DNA of 64,000 nt from contig NZ_FOLP01000024.1 in assembly GCF_900112425.1 (NCBI RefSeq), forward strand, positions 27,979-91,978. Direction: 5' to 3'. Under the pieces are notes generated by a model. That model had not been told where the DNA came from. It did not search any database and saw nothing but the letters and a program-made list of their open reading frames with translations. This document shows, piece by piece, positions 23,010-32,140 of the stretch. Position numbers and translations under genes: made by a program. The DNA comes from Variovorax sp. OK212. Lineage in GTDB: Bacteria; Pseudomonadota; Gammaproteobacteria; Burkholderiales; Burkholderiaceae_C. How positions within the stretch are numbered: position 1 is the stretch's first letter; each line of letters starts with the position of its first letter.

Positions 23010-23891
23010 ATGATCGATCCCGCACGCCTGAAGGCCTGGGCCTTCGCCGACATCTCCCACAGCTACACGGCCGACGACAGCATGCGCTACGCGCTCGCGC
23101 TGGGCCTGGGCCGCGACCCGACCGACGCGGCGCAGCTGAAGTTCGTCGACGACACCGCTACTGGCATGCCGCTGGCCCTGCCGACGCTGGCCGTGGTGCT
23201 GGGCTTTCCGGGCTCCTGGATGCAGGACCCGGCCACCGGCATCGACTTTGCGCAGATCGTGCACGGCGAAGAGAAAGTGGTGTGGCACCGCCCGCTGCCG
23301 GCGGCGGGCACGGTGGTGGCGCGCCACCGCGTGACGCGCATCGTCGACAAGGGGCCGGGCCGCGGCGCCACCGTCACCTACGACAAGGAGCTGTTCGACG
23401 CCGCGAGCGGCCAGGCGCTGGCCACGGTGACGCACACCACCTTCGCGCGCGGCAACGGCGGCTTCGCCACCGAGGCCGCGCCGGGCGACGCCGCGCCCGA
23501 GGCGCCGGCGCCCGTGCCGCAGCGTGCGCCCGACATCGTGGTCGACATTCCGACGCTGCCGCAGCAGGCCTTGCTCTACCGCCTGTGCGCCGACCGCAAC
23601 CCGCTGCATTCCGACCCCGGCACGGCACGCGCCGCGGGCTTCGAGCGGCCGATTCTTCATGGCCTGTGCACCTGGGGCATGGCCGGGCACGCGGTGCTGG
23701 CGCATGCCTGCGGCAACGAGCCCGCGCGGCTTCGCAGCCTGTTCGCGCGCTTTTCCGCGCCGGTGTTCCCGGGCGAGACCCTGCGCATCGAGATGCACCG
23801 CGAAGGGCCGCACGACCTGCATTTCAGGGCCCGCGTGCCCGCGCGCGACCGCACCGTGCTCGACCACGGCCATGCGCGCATCGACGCCTGA
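23010..23891 (+). CDS. MaoC-type double-hotdog (R)-specific enoyl-CoA hydratase
   Basis: The 293-residue protein has two hotdog halves. The second half carries the hydratase-2 motif YRLCADRNPLHSDP, with Asp and His as the expected catalytic pair, followed by AGFERPILHG. The first half (about 20-150) is the degenerate hotdog seen in bacterial and peroxisomal hydratase-2 enzymes. It hydrates trans-2-enoyl-CoA to 3-hydroxyacyl-CoA. It starts four bases after the Bug gene and sits between two Bug genes, so it is part of the same transcript. Hydration before cleavage by the thiolase-like/DUF35 pair would be a logical pathway order. Confidence 0.88.
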   Translation: MIDPARLKAWAFADISHSYTADDSMRYALALGLGRDPTDAAQLKFVDDTATGMPLALPTLAVVLGFPGSWMQDPATGIDFAQIVHGEEKVVWHRPLPAAGTVVARHRVTRIVDKGPGRGATVTYDKELFDAASGQALATVTHTTFARGNGGFATEAAPGDAAPEAPAPVPQRAPDIVVDIPTLPQQALLYRLCADRNPLHSDPGTARAAGFERPILHGLCTWGMAGHAVLAHACGNEPARLRSLFARFSAPVFPGETLRIEMHREGPHDLHFRARVPARDRTVLDHGHARIDA

Positions 23892-23910
23892 TTCAACCGA
23901 GGACAAGACC

Positions 23911-24930
23911 ATGAAAAAGCTCGACATCGAAGATCGCGGCACCGGCGTCACGCGCCGCCATTGCCTGCTGGTTGCAGGCGCGGCCGCCGCCGGCCCGCTG
24001 GCGTTGCCCGCCTTCGGGCAGCAGCCCTATCCGAACCACCCGGTGCGCTTCGTGGTGCCGTTCCCGGCCGGCGGCCCGGTCGACACCACCGGGCGCGCGG
24101 TGGCGCAGAAGCTGTCCGAGCTCTGGGGGCAGCAGGCCATCGTCGACAACCGCGCGGGCGCGGGCGGCATCGTCGGCGCGGAGAACCTCGCGCGCTCGCC
24201 GGCCGACGGCTACAACGTGCTGGTGTGCAGCATCCACCACTCGGTGCTGCCGAGCCTGAGGCCCAAGCTCTCCTACGACATCGAGCGCGACTTCGTGCCG
24301 CTGAGCTTCGGCGCGATGTTCCCGGTGGTGCTGGTGGCGCACCCGTCGGTGCCCGCGCGCACCGTGGCCGAACTCATTGCGCTCGACAGGAAGTCGCCCG
24401 GCAAGCTGAGCTTCGGCTCGGCCGGCAACGGCGGCGGCACCCACCTGGCGGGCGAGCTCTTCAACATGCAGGCCGGCACCAGGCTGCTGCACGTGCCCTA
24501 CAAGGGCAGCGCGCCCGCCATGAGCGACCTGCTCGGCTGCCAGGTGCAGCTGATGTTCGCCGACGCGCCCACCGCGCTGCCGCAGATCAAGGGCGGCAAG
24601 GTGCGCGCCATCGCGGTGGCGAGCGTGCGCCGCTCGGTGCTGCTGCCCGACGTGCCGACGGTGGCCGAGTCGGGCGTGCCGGGGCTGTCGGGCTACGAGG
24701 CCTATTCGTGGGCGGCTTTCATGGCGCCGGCCGGCACGCCGAAGGACATCGTGCACAAGCTCAGTGCCGACATCGGCCGCGCGCTGAACGACCCGCAGGT
24801 CAAGCAGCGGCTGTTCGAGGTTGGCGCCGAGGCCGCGCCGGGCACGCCCGAGGCCTTTGCGAAGACGCTGCACACCGAGATCGCCAAGTGGACCCAGGTG
24901 GTGCGCACCGCCAACATCCAGGTGGACTGA
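23911..24930 (+). CDS. Second Bug-family periplasmic solute-binding receptor
   Basis: The 339-residue protein has a twin-arginine-like signal (VTRRHCLLVAGAAAAG) and a cleavage region near LPAFGQQPY. Family motifs: YPNHPVRFVVPFPAGGPVD, AIVDNRAGAGGIVGAE, HVPYKGSAPAMSD and VPTVAESGVPG. It is clearly related to, but different from, the Bug receptor two genes upstream, so the operon carries two receptors that may bind two related carboxylates. Start ATG 23911 is preceded by GAGG. Confidence 0.9.
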   Translation: MKKLDIEDRGTGVTRRHCLLVAGAAAAGPLALPAFGQQPYPNHPVRFVVPFPAGGPVDTTGRAVAQKLSELWGQQAIVDNRAGAGGIVGAENLARSPADGYNVLVCSIHHSVLPSLRPKLSYDIERDFVPLSFGAMFPVVLVAHPSVPARTVAELIALDRKSPGKLSFGSAGNGGGTHLAGELFNMQAGTRLLHVPYKGSAPAMSDLLGCQVQLMFADAPTALPQIKGGKVRAIAVASVRRSVLLPDVPTVAESGVPGLSGYEAYSWAAFMAPAGTPKDIVHKLSADIGRALNDPQVKQRLFEVGAEAAPGTPEAFAKTLHTEIAKWTQVVRTANIQVD

Positions 24931-24932
24931 GC

Positions 24933-25739
24933 ATGAGCACAGGCATGCAGGAACCACCCGTCGCCGCGCGCCTGCTGTCGCGGCGCGAAGGCGCCGTGCT
25001 GGTGCTGACGCTGAGCAACCCGGCCGCGCGCAACGCGATGCACCCGTCGCTCTACCGCACCGCCACCGCCTTGCTGCGCGAGGCGGCGAACGACAGGACG
25101 GTTCGCGCCATCGTGCTGACCGGCGAGGGCGGGCACTTCTGCGGCGGCGGCGACGTCAAGCGGCTGGCCGACCAGCGCCAGCGTCCGCGCGAGGAGCAGC
25201 TCGGCCACCTCGATGCGCTGCACGACTGGGTGATGGCCATGCACGACGCGCCGCAGCCGGTGATTGCCGCGGTCGAAGGCGCGGCGGCCGGCGGCGGCTT
25301 CTCGGTCTGCCTGGGCTGCGACCTCATCGTGGCGGCCGAGGACGCGAAGTTCGTCATGTCGTATGTGAGGCTGGCGCTGTCGCCCGACGGCGGCGGCAGC
25401 GATTCGCTGGCCCGCGCGCTGCCGCCGCAGGCCGCGCTGGAACTGCTGCTCGAAGGCGGCGTGTGCAGTGCGAGCCGGCTGCAAGGCTGGGGCGTGGTGA
25501 ACCGCGTCGTGCCGCACGGCGAGGCCTTTGCCACTGCGCTGGCCTGGGCGCGGCAACTGGCCGCCGGCCCCTTCGATGCGCAGGCGCGCATCAAGCAGCT
25601 GGTGCATGCCGCGCGCGGGCGCTCGCGCCGCGCGCAGCTCGACGCGGAGCGCGATGCCTTCGTGGAGAGCCTCTACAGCGACGAATGCGGCGCGGGGCTG
25701 GAGGCCTTCCTGTCCGCGCGCGGCCGCGCCAGAACCTGA
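24933..25739 (+). CDS. Enoyl-CoA hydratase/isomerase (crotonase) family protein
   Basis: The 268-residue protein carries both crotonase oxyanion-hole segments, HFCGGGDVKRLA and EGAAAGGGFSVCLGCDL, followed by LSPDGGGSDSLARALP. The position usually holding the second catalytic Glu is Asp-Gly-Gly here (SPDGGG), so the precise reaction (hydratase, isomerase or hydrolase) is uncertain. It starts two bases after the Bug stop and its own stop overlaps the acyl-CoA synthetase start. It is strongly similar to the crotonase at 28093-28974. Confidence 0.9.
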   Translation: MSTGMQEPPVAARLLSRREGAVLVLTLSNPAARNAMHPSLYRTATALLREAANDRTVRAIVLTGEGGHFCGGGDVKRLADQRQRPREEQLGHLDALHDWVMAMHDAPQPVIAAVEGAAAGGGFSVCLGCDLIVAAEDAKFVMSYVRLALSPDGGGSDSLARALPPQAALELLLEGGVCSASRLQGWGVVNRVVPHGEAFATALAWARQLAAGPFDAQARIKQLVHAARGRSRRAQLDAERDAFVESLYSDECGAGLEAFLSARGRART

Positions 25740-27856
25740 TGAACCGATCGATGAAAGTGCCCATGTCCGACCTGCTCGAATCCGCCCTCGACCCGCAATC
25801 CGTCGCCGTGATCGGCGCGTCCGAGAACATCCACAAGATCGGCGGCCGGCCGATCTACTACATGCAGAAGCACGGCTTCGCCGGGCGCATCTACCCGATC
25901 AACCCGGCGCGCGAGGAGGTGCAGGGCCTCAAGAGCTACGCCTCGCTGGCCGCCTTGCCCGAGGCGCCCGACCTGGCGCTGGTGATCGTGGGCGGCGAGA
26001 AGGCCGTGGCCGCGGTGGACGACTGCGCGGCGCGCGGCGTGAAGTCGGCGGTGGTCATTGCCTCGGGCTTCGGCGAGGCGGGCGAGGAGGGGCGCGAGGT
26101 GCAGAAGGCCATGGCCGAGCGCGCGCGCGCCGCCGGCATGCGCCTGTACGGCCCCAACACGCAAGGCCTTGCCAACTTCGGCAACGGCGCCATCGCGGGC
26201 TTCTCGACCATGTTCGTCGAGGTGCCGCCGGCCGATGGCCCCATCGGCGTGGTGAGCCAGAGCGGCGGCATGAGCGCCATGGCCTATGGCCTGCTGCGCG
26301 GGCGCGGCCTGGGCGTGCGCCACGTGCACGCCACGGGCAACGAGGCCGACGTGACCGTGTCAGACCTGGCCTGGGCCGTGGCGCACGACCCCGACGTGAA
26401 GCTGCTGCTGCTGTACCTGGAGAACATCGCCAACCCCGAGATGCTGGCCCGCACGGCCGCCTATGCACGCGAGCGCGACCTGCCGATCATCGCGGTGAAG
26501 GCGGGGCGCTCCGCGAGCGGTCAGAAGGCGGCGTCGTCGCACACCGGCTCGCTGGCCAACGAAGACCGCGCCGTCGACGCCTTCCTGCGCCACCACGGCA
26601 TCTGGCGGGTGCGCGACCCGCACGCGCAGGCACTGGCGGCCGAGGCCTACCTGAAGGGCTGGCGGCCCGAGGGGCGGCGGCTGGTGGTCATCAGCAACTC
26701 GGGCGCGAGCTGCGTGATGGGCGCGGACGCGTCGGAAGAGTTCAAGCTGCCGCTGGCGGAACTCTCGCCCGCCACGCGGCGCGACGTGGCCGCGCGGCTG
26801 CCGGGCTTCGCGACGGCGACGAACCCGATCGACATCACCGCCGCGCTGTTGTCCAACAGCGGCCTGTTCGGCGACGTGCTGCCCGCCGTGGCGCAGGATC
26901 CGGCGGCCGACCTGTTCTTCATCAACATCCCGGTGGCCGGCGCGGGCTACGACGTCGAGGCCTTCGCGAACGACACCGCGAAGTTCGAGGCCGCGACGGG
27001 CAAGCCGGTGGTGGTGGCCGCCTGGCAGGCGAGCGTGGCCGCGCCGTTCAAGGCCCGCGGCATCCCGACCTTCGGCAACGAGACCGAGGCGCTGGGCGTG
27101 CTGGCGCAATTGGCGTCGCACACCGCGCTGATGCGCGAGTCGCACGCGGCCTGGCCCGAAGAGGCGGCGCCCGCGCTGCCGCGGGGCAGCGGCCGTTTCC
27201 TGAACGAGGCCGAGAGCCTTGCGCTGCTGGCCGCGCGCGGCGTGCCGGTGGTGGCGCACCGGCTGTGCCGCACGGCGGCGCAGGCGCGCGATGCCTGGGG
27301 TGCGGTGGCCGAGGCGGGTGCCCCGGCGGTGGTGAAAGCCTGTTCGGCCGACGTGCCGCACAAGTCGGAACACGGCCTGGTGGTGCTGCGGGTCGGCAGC
27401 GCCGGCGAGGCGGCGGCGCTGTTCGACGCGCAATGGGCCAAGCTGGCCGAACTGGGCGCGGCGCGCGAGGGCGTGCTGGTGGCGGCCATGCACAAGGGGC
27501 GGCACGAGTTCATGGTCGGCGCGCGGCTGGACCCGGTGTTCGGCCCGGTCGTGGTGGTCGGCGACGGCGGCACCAACGTCGAGGCGATGCAGGACGTGGC
27601 GGTGCTGCTGCCGCCCTTCGACACAGCCGAGGTGAAGGCCGCGCTGGACACGCTGCGCATCGCGCCGCTGCTCGGCGGCGTGCGCGGCGAGCCGCCGCTG
27701 GACGTGCAGGCGCTGTCCGAGGTGGTCGTGGCGGTGGGCCGGCTCATTGCGGCGGCGGGCGGCCGGATCGCCTCGATCGACGTGAACCCGGTCATGGTCG
27801 GGGCGGTGGGCGAGGGGGCGATGGTGGTGGACGCGCTGGTCGAACGCGCCGGCTGA
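25739..27856 (+). CDS. NDP-forming acyl-CoA synthetase (acetate-CoA ligase family)
   Basis: About 705 residues. CoA-binding Rossmann domain (DPQSVAVIGASENIHKIGGR), succinyl-CoA-ligase-like domain (GVVSQSGGMSAMAYGLL and KAASSHTGSLANEDRAVD, with the catalytic His in SHTGS), and a C-terminal ATP-grasp domain (PAVVKACSADVPHKSEHGLV, DPVFGPVVVVGDGGT). It activates a carboxylic acid to its CoA thioester with ATP going to ADP. ATG 25739 overlaps the previous stop, but in-frame ATG at 25751 and 25763 are alternatives since no start has a strong ribosome binding site. It is the entry enzyme expected for this catabolic operon. Confidence 0.9.
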   Translation: MNRSMKVPMSDLLESALDPQSVAVIGASENIHKIGGRPIYYMQKHGFAGRIYPINPAREEVQGLKSYASLAALPEAPDLALVIVGGEKAVAAVDDCAARGVKSAVVIASGFGEAGEEGREVQKAMAERARAAGMRLYGPNTQGLANFGNGAIAGFSTMFVEVPPADGPIGVVSQSGGMSAMAYGLLRGRGLGVRHVHATGNEADVTVSDLAWAVAHDPDVKLLLLYLENIANPEMLARTAAYARERDLPIIAVKAGRSASGQKAASSHTGSLANEDRAVDAFLRHHGIWRVRDPHAQALAAEAYLKGWRPEGRRLVVISNSGASCVMGADASEEFKLPLAELSPATRRDVAARLPGFATATNPIDITAALLSNSGLFGDVLPAVAQDPAADLFFINIPVAGAGYDVEAFANDTAKFEAATGKPVVVAAWQASVAAPFKARGIPTFGNETEALGVLAQLASHTALMRESHAAWPEEAAPALPRGSGRFLNEAESLALLAARGVPVVAHRLCRTAAQARDAWGAVAEAGAPAVVKACSADVPHKSEHGLVVLRVGSAGEAAALFDAQWAKLAELGAAREGVLVAAMHKGRHEFMVGARLDPVFGPVVVVGDGGTNVEAMQDVAVLLPPFDTAEVKAALDTLRIAPLLGGVRGEPPLDVQALSEVVVAVGRLIAAAGGRIASIDVNPVMVGAVGEGAMVVDALVERAG

Positions 27857-28015
27857 ACGCGCGCCGGGAGGCGTCGCGGACGGTGAAAGCCGGGCGCCGA
27901 ACCCTTAAATCTGTGAAGTAGTTGGCAAATTGCGGGCTGAAACCGAAGCCCGGGTCGTACCGCGCTGAATCCGATGCGTTGAGTAGTTTCGTATTCATTT
28001 CCGAAAGGAAACACC

Positions 28016-28096
28016 ATGCGCCACTGCTCCACGCCCGATCTCGCCTTGTCTTCGCTGCTTTCGCTGTTCCCGCTGCCCTCGGGGGTGTCGTCATGA
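28016..28096 (+). CDS. Putative 26-residue leader peptide overlapping the crotonase start
   Basis: ATG 28016 follows a good Shine-Dalgarno (GAAAGGAAACACC). The frame of 26 codons ends with TGA overlapping the ATG of the downstream crotonase (TCATGA). The downstream ATG itself has no ribosome binding site, so translation through this small frame could deliver ribosomes to it. The peptide is Leu/Ser/Pro-rich (ALSSLLSLFPLPSGVSS). It may be a coupling leader or simply the true 5' signal of the operon's last gene. Confidence 0.45.
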   Translation: MRHCSTPDLALSSLLSLFPLPSGVSS

Positions 28097-28974
28097 ACGC
28101 CGACGCACTGCCCGCGCGCGACGGGGTCGGGCCGGGCCCCGAAGCGTTCGCCGAGGGCGCCGAGCCCATCGAACCCGCCGGTGCCCACCTGCGCACGCAC
28201 CGCGAAGGCGCCGTGCTGGTGCTGACGATCAGCAACCCGCGCTCGCGCAACGCGCTCAACCCGTCCATCTACCGCGCCGCCGCCCAGGCCGTGCGGGCGA
28301 CCGCGGGTTTTCGCACCGTGCGCGCCATCGTGCTGCGCGGCGACGGCGCCCACTTTTCCGGCGGCGGTGACCTCAAGCGGCTGGCGCGGCAGCGCAAGTT
28401 TCCGGAGGCGGAGCAGCGCGGCCACATCGACGCGCTGCACGAATGGGTCATGGCCCTGCAGGACGCGCCCCAGCCGGTGATCGCCGCGGTCGAGGGTGCG
28501 GCCATGGGCGGTGGTTTCTCGGTGTGCCTGGCGTGCGACCTGATCGTGGCGGCCGAGGACGCGCGCTTTGCGATGTCCTACGTCAACATGGGCCTGTCGC
28601 CCGAGGCGGGCGGCACCGATTCGCTGGCGCGGGCCCTGCCGCCGCAGGCCGCGCTCGAGATGCTGCTCGACGGCACGCCGGTGAGCGCCGAGCGCCTGCA
28701 CGGCTGGGGCGTGGTCAACAAGGTGGTGCCTGCCGGCAGCGCCTACAACGCGGCGCTCGGCTGGGCGCAGGAACTGGCGCGCGGGCCGTTCGAGGCGCAG
28801 GCGCGCATCAAGGCGCTGGTGCACGGCGCGCGCGGCCGGGCGCGGCGCGAGCAGCTGGACGCCGAACGTGAATCCTTCCTGACCAGCCTGTACGGCGACG
28901 AGGCCGGCGACCGCATCCGCCGGTTCCTGGCGCCGCGCAGGGGCGCGGTGGCCGGCGACGGCACCCTGCAGTGA
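28093..28974 (+). CDS. Enoyl-CoA hydratase/isomerase family protein, paralogue
   Basis: From ATG 28093 the protein has 293 residues. Its oxyanion segments HFSGGGDLKRLA and EGAAMGGGFSVCLACDL, and the LSPEAGGTDSLARALP block, match those of the crotonase at 24933-25739 almost residue for residue. Its N-terminus is extended by some 25 residues. Here the segment has SPEAGG, with the Glu that the upstream paralogue lacks. The 236-bp gap and the separate leader suggest its own expression signals. A gene duplication followed by divergence is the simplest explanation. Confidence 0.88.
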   Translation: MNADALPARDGVGPGPEAFAEGAEPIEPAGAHLRTHREGAVLVLTISNPRSRNALNPSIYRAAAQAVRATAGFRTVRAIVLRGDGAHFSGGGDLKRLARQRKFPEAEQRGHIDALHEWVMALQDAPQPVIAAVEGAAMGGGFSVCLACDLIVAAEDARFAMSYVNMGLSPEAGGTDSLARALPPQAALEMLLDGTPVSAERLHGWGVVNKVVPAGSAYNAALGWAQELARGPFEAQARIKALVHGARGRARREQLDAERESFLTSLYGDEAGDRIRRFLAPRRGAVAGDGTLQ

Positions 28975-29098
28975 TTCGGCGGCAGCGCACGCCGGGAACA
29001 CGAAAAAAAAGACCCTCGGCCGTTTCCTTGGGCTTCGCATCAGGGCTTTCACTGGCCTCGAACTTGCTAAGCTATGGCTCAAGGAGATTGGTCGTTCC

Positions 29099-30598
29099 AT
29101 GCACAAATTCGACGAGATGTATGAGCAGTTGCCCTACTCGGGGGCTGCGATCCGACAGCACTACAAGCGCTACGACCAATGGCTCGCGAAGCAACCCGGT
29201 GAGGTGATGCGTTCGCGGCGCGAAGAGGCGGAAATGATCTTCCGCCGGGTCGGCATCACCTTCGCGGTGTACGGCGCGAAGGACGAGGACGGCTCCGGCA
29301 CCGAGCGGCTCATCCCGTTCGACCTGCTGCCCCGCATCATTCCCGCCCACGAGTGGGCCAGCATGGAGAAGGGGCTCGTGCAGCGCGTCACGGCGCTCAA
29401 CCGCTTCCTCTACGACGTCTACCACGACCAGGAAATCATCAAGGCCGGCATCATCCCGGCCGAGCAGATCCTGAACAACGCCCAGTTCCGTCCCGAGATG
29501 ATGGGCGTGAACGTGCCGCACAACGTGTACTCGAACATCTCGGGCATCGATATCGTGCGCGCCCCCGATGCCGACGGCAACGGCGAGTACTACGTGCTCG
29601 AGGACAACCTGCGCGTGCCCAGCGGCGTGAGCTACATGCTGGAGAACCGCAAGATGATGATGCGGCTCTTCCCCGAGCTGTTCAACCAGAACCGCATCGC
29701 GCCGGTCGCGCACTACCCCGACCTGCTGCTCGAGACCCTGCGCGCCAGCGCGCCGCCGGCCACGGCCGAGCCCACGGTGGTGGTGCTCACGCCCGGCATG
29801 TACAACAGCGCCTACTTCGAGCACGCCTTCCTGGCCCAGCAGATGGGCGTGGAACTGGTCGAGGGCCAGGACCTGCTGATCAAGGACGACTTCGTCTACA
29901 TGCGCACCACGCGCGGCCCCAAGCGCGTGGACGTCATCTACCGCCGCGTGGACGACGACTTCCTCGACCCCGAGGTGTTCCGCCCCACGTCCACGCTGGG
30001 CACGGCAGGCCTCATGCGCGCCTACCGCGCGGGCAACGTCGTGATCTGCAATGCCGTGGGCACCGGCGTGGCCGACGACAAGTCGATCTACCCGTACGTG
30101 CCGAAGATGATCGAGTTCTACCTCGGCGAGAAGCCGATCCTGAAGAACGTGCCCACCTACATGTGCCGCAACAAGGACGAGCTGCAGTACACGCTGGACA
30201 ACATGAAGGACCTGGTCGTGAAGGAGGTGCACGGTGCCGGCGGCTACGGCATGCTGATCGGCCCGGCCGCCACGCAGGCCGAGATCGAGGACTTCAAGAA
30301 GGCCGTGATCGCCAAGCCCGACGGCTACATCGCCCAGCCCACCTTGAGCCTGTCGACCTCGCCCACCTTCGTGGACGCCGGCATCGCGCCGCGCCACATC
30401 GACCTGCGCCCCTTCGTGCTCTCGGGCAGCGAAGTGCAGATGGTGCCCGGCGGCCTCACGCGCGTGGCGCTGAAGGAAGGTTCGCTGGTGGTCAATTCGT
30501 CGCAGGGCGGCGGCACCAAGGACACCTGGATCCTCGAAGCCGACCGCGCGCCGAAGCCCAAGGCGGCCACGCAGTCGCAAAGCCAATCGTCCACGTAG
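29099..30598 (+). CDS. Circularly permuted ATP-grasp protein (DUF404/DUF407)
   Basis: The 499-residue protein shows the family's conserved blocks: RVTALNRFLYDVYHDQEI, YYVLEDNLRVPSGVSYMLEN, VVLTPGMYNSAYFEHAFLA, VKEVHGAGGYGMLIGP and NSSQGGGTKDTW. These enzymes are thought to make peptide-like bonds and are usually encoded next to an alpha-E protein and a transglutaminase. The alpha-E gene follows after 19 bases. No transglutaminase is adjacent here. The cellular product is unknown. ATG 29099 is preceded by AAGGAG at a suitable distance. Confidence 0.92.
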   Translation: MHKFDEMYEQLPYSGAAIRQHYKRYDQWLAKQPGEVMRSRREEAEMIFRRVGITFAVYGAKDEDGSGTERLIPFDLLPRIIPAHEWASMEKGLVQRVTALNRFLYDVYHDQEIIKAGIIPAEQILNNAQFRPEMMGVNVPHNVYSNISGIDIVRAPDADGNGEYYVLEDNLRVPSGVSYMLENRKMMMRLFPELFNQNRIAPVAHYPDLLLETLRASAPPATAEPTVVVLTPGMYNSAYFEHAFLAQQMGVELVEGQDLLIKDDFVYMRTTRGPKRVDVIYRRVDDDFLDPEVFRPTSTLGTAGLMRAYRAGNVVICNAVGTGVADDKSIYPYVPKMIEFYLGEKPILKNVPTYMCRNKDELQYTLDNMKDLVVKEVHGAGGYGMLIGPAATQAEIEDFKKAVIAKPDGYIAQPTLSLSTSPTFVDAGIAPRHIDLRPFVLSGSEVQMVPGGLTRVALKEGSLVVNSSQGGGTKDTWILEADRAPKPKAATQSQSQSST

Positions 30599-30617
30599 GA
30601 ATGTAGGAGCCCACACG

Positions 30618-31574
30618 ATGCTGTCCCGCACCGCCGACCATCTCTACTGGATGTCCCGCTACACCGAGCGCGCCGAGAACACGGCGCGCATGCTCGATGT
30701 GAACTACCAGACCTCGCTGCTGCCGCAGTCCGCCGAAGTCGCCAAGTACGGCTGGCAGGGCGTGCTGTCCATCAGCGAGCTGCTGCCCCTGTACAACCAG
30801 AAGTACGACCAGATCGCGCCCAAGGAAGTGATGGAGTTCATGGTCAAGGACGAGAGCAATGCCTCGTCGATCGTGTCCTGCCTGAAGGCCGCGCGCGAGA
30901 ACGCCCGCGCGGTGCGCGGCGCGCTCACCACCGAGGCCTGGGAAACGCAGAACACCACCTGGCTCGAAGTGAACCGCATGCTGCGCTCGGGCGACTTCGA
31001 ACGCGACCCGGGCCAGTTCTTCGAATGGGTCAAGTTCCGCTCGCACCTGTCGCGCGGCGTCACGCTGGGCACGATGCTGCAGGACGAGGCCTTCTACTTC
31101 TCGCGCCTGGGCACGTTCCTCGAACGCGCCGACAACACGGCGCGGCTGGTCGACGTGAAATTCCACGCGCTGAACAGCGAGTTCTTCGGTGCCGCCACCG
31201 AGGAAGACCAGGAGTACGACTTCTATCACTGGAGCGCGATCCTGCGCAGCGTCTCGGCCTTCGAGGTGTACCGCAAGGTGTACCGCGACGTGATCAAGCC
31301 CGAGCGCGTGGCCGAGCTGCTGATTCTTCGCGCCGACATGCCGCGCTCGCTGCATGCGAGCCTGGTCGAGGTGGTCAACAACCTCGCGAAGGTGCAGAAC
31401 GAGCAGAGCGCCGAAACGCAACGCCGCGCCGGCAAGCTGCTGGCCGACCTGCAGTACGCGCGCGTCGACGAGATCCTGGCGACGGGCTTGCACGCCTACC
31501 TCACGCAGTTCCTCGACCGCGTGAACGAGCTGGGCGGGCGCATCAGCCAGGACTTCCTGGTTCCCACGCACTGA
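30618..31574 (+). CDS. Alpha-E domain protein
   Basis: The 318-residue all-helical protein begins with the family signature MLSRTADHLYWMSRYTERAE and includes FLERADNTARLVDVKFHAL in its middle. Alpha-E proteins always neighbour circularly permuted ATP-grasp enzymes and are believed to be their partners, perhaps supplying or binding a substrate peptide. The 19-bp spacing makes one transcript likely. Confidence 0.92.
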   Translation: MLSRTADHLYWMSRYTERAENTARMLDVNYQTSLLPQSAEVAKYGWQGVLSISELLPLYNQKYDQIAPKEVMEFMVKDESNASSIVSCLKAARENARAVRGALTTEAWETQNTTWLEVNRMLRSGDFERDPGQFFEWVKFRSHLSRGVTLGTMLQDEAFYFSRLGTFLERADNTARLVDVKFHALNSEFFGAATEEDQEYDFYHWSAILRSVSAFEVYRKVYRDVIKPERVAELLILRADMPRSLHASLVEVVNNLAKVQNEQSAETQRRAGKLLADLQYARVDEILATGLHAYLTQFLDRVNELGGRISQDFLVPTH

Positions 31575-31603
31575 CGACCGCTGCGAAAGAGGGCAGCGCA
31601 CGC

Positions 31604-32140
31604 ATGCGGCTGGTTGCCCATTCGCCGCGCGCGTTTTCCATCGAGGGCTTGGTCGAGCCCGAGGAGTGCGAGCAGCTCATCGCATTGGCCGAGCGCGAAG
31701 GTTTCGCGTCGGCCGGCGTGCGCACCGCCGATGGCCCGAAGGCGATGCCGGCGATCCGCAACAACGAACGCGCAATGCTGCCGTCGCCCTCCTGGGTCGA
31801 GCTGCTGTGGCAGCGCCTGCAAGGCGTGGCGCTGCCCGAGGTCGGCGGGCAGACGCCCAAGGGCCTGCCCAGGGACCTGCGCTTCTACAGGTACGCGCCC
31901 GGCCAGCGCTTCAAGATGCACAAGGACGGACCCTGGCATGAAGACGGGCTCACGAGCCGGCTCACGCTGCTGGTCTACCTGAACGACGACTTCACCGGCG
32001 GCGACACCGACTTCCGCGAGTTCCGCGTGAAGCCCGAGCCCGGCGCGGCGCTGCTCTTCATTCACGACACGTGGCATGAAGGCGCGGCGGTCGAGTCGGG
32101 CACCAAGTACGTCTTGCGCTCCGATGTGCTGTACGGGTAG
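31604..32140 (+). CDS. 2-oxoglutarate/Fe(II)-dependent oxygenase, prolyl-4-hydroxylase-like
   Basis: The 178-residue protein has the P4H jelly-roll ligands: KMHKDGPW (His and Asp for iron) followed, after a strand with LTLLVYLNDDFTGGDTDFRE, by DTWHEGAAV (second His). A basic residue in GTKYVLRSDVLY probably binds 2-oxoglutarate. It hydroxylates an unknown protein or small molecule. ATG 31604 has GGGCAG upstream and lies 29 bases after the alpha-E gene, so it may be cotranscribed. Confidence 0.88.
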   Translation: MRLVAHSPRAFSIEGLVEPEECEQLIALAEREGFASAGVRTADGPKAMPAIRNNERAMLPSPSWVELLWQRLQGVALPEVGGQTPKGLPRDLRFYRYAPGQRFKMHKDGPWHEDGLTSRLTLLVYLNDDFTGGDTDFREFRVKPEPGAALLFIHDTWHEGAAVESGTKYVLRSDVLYG

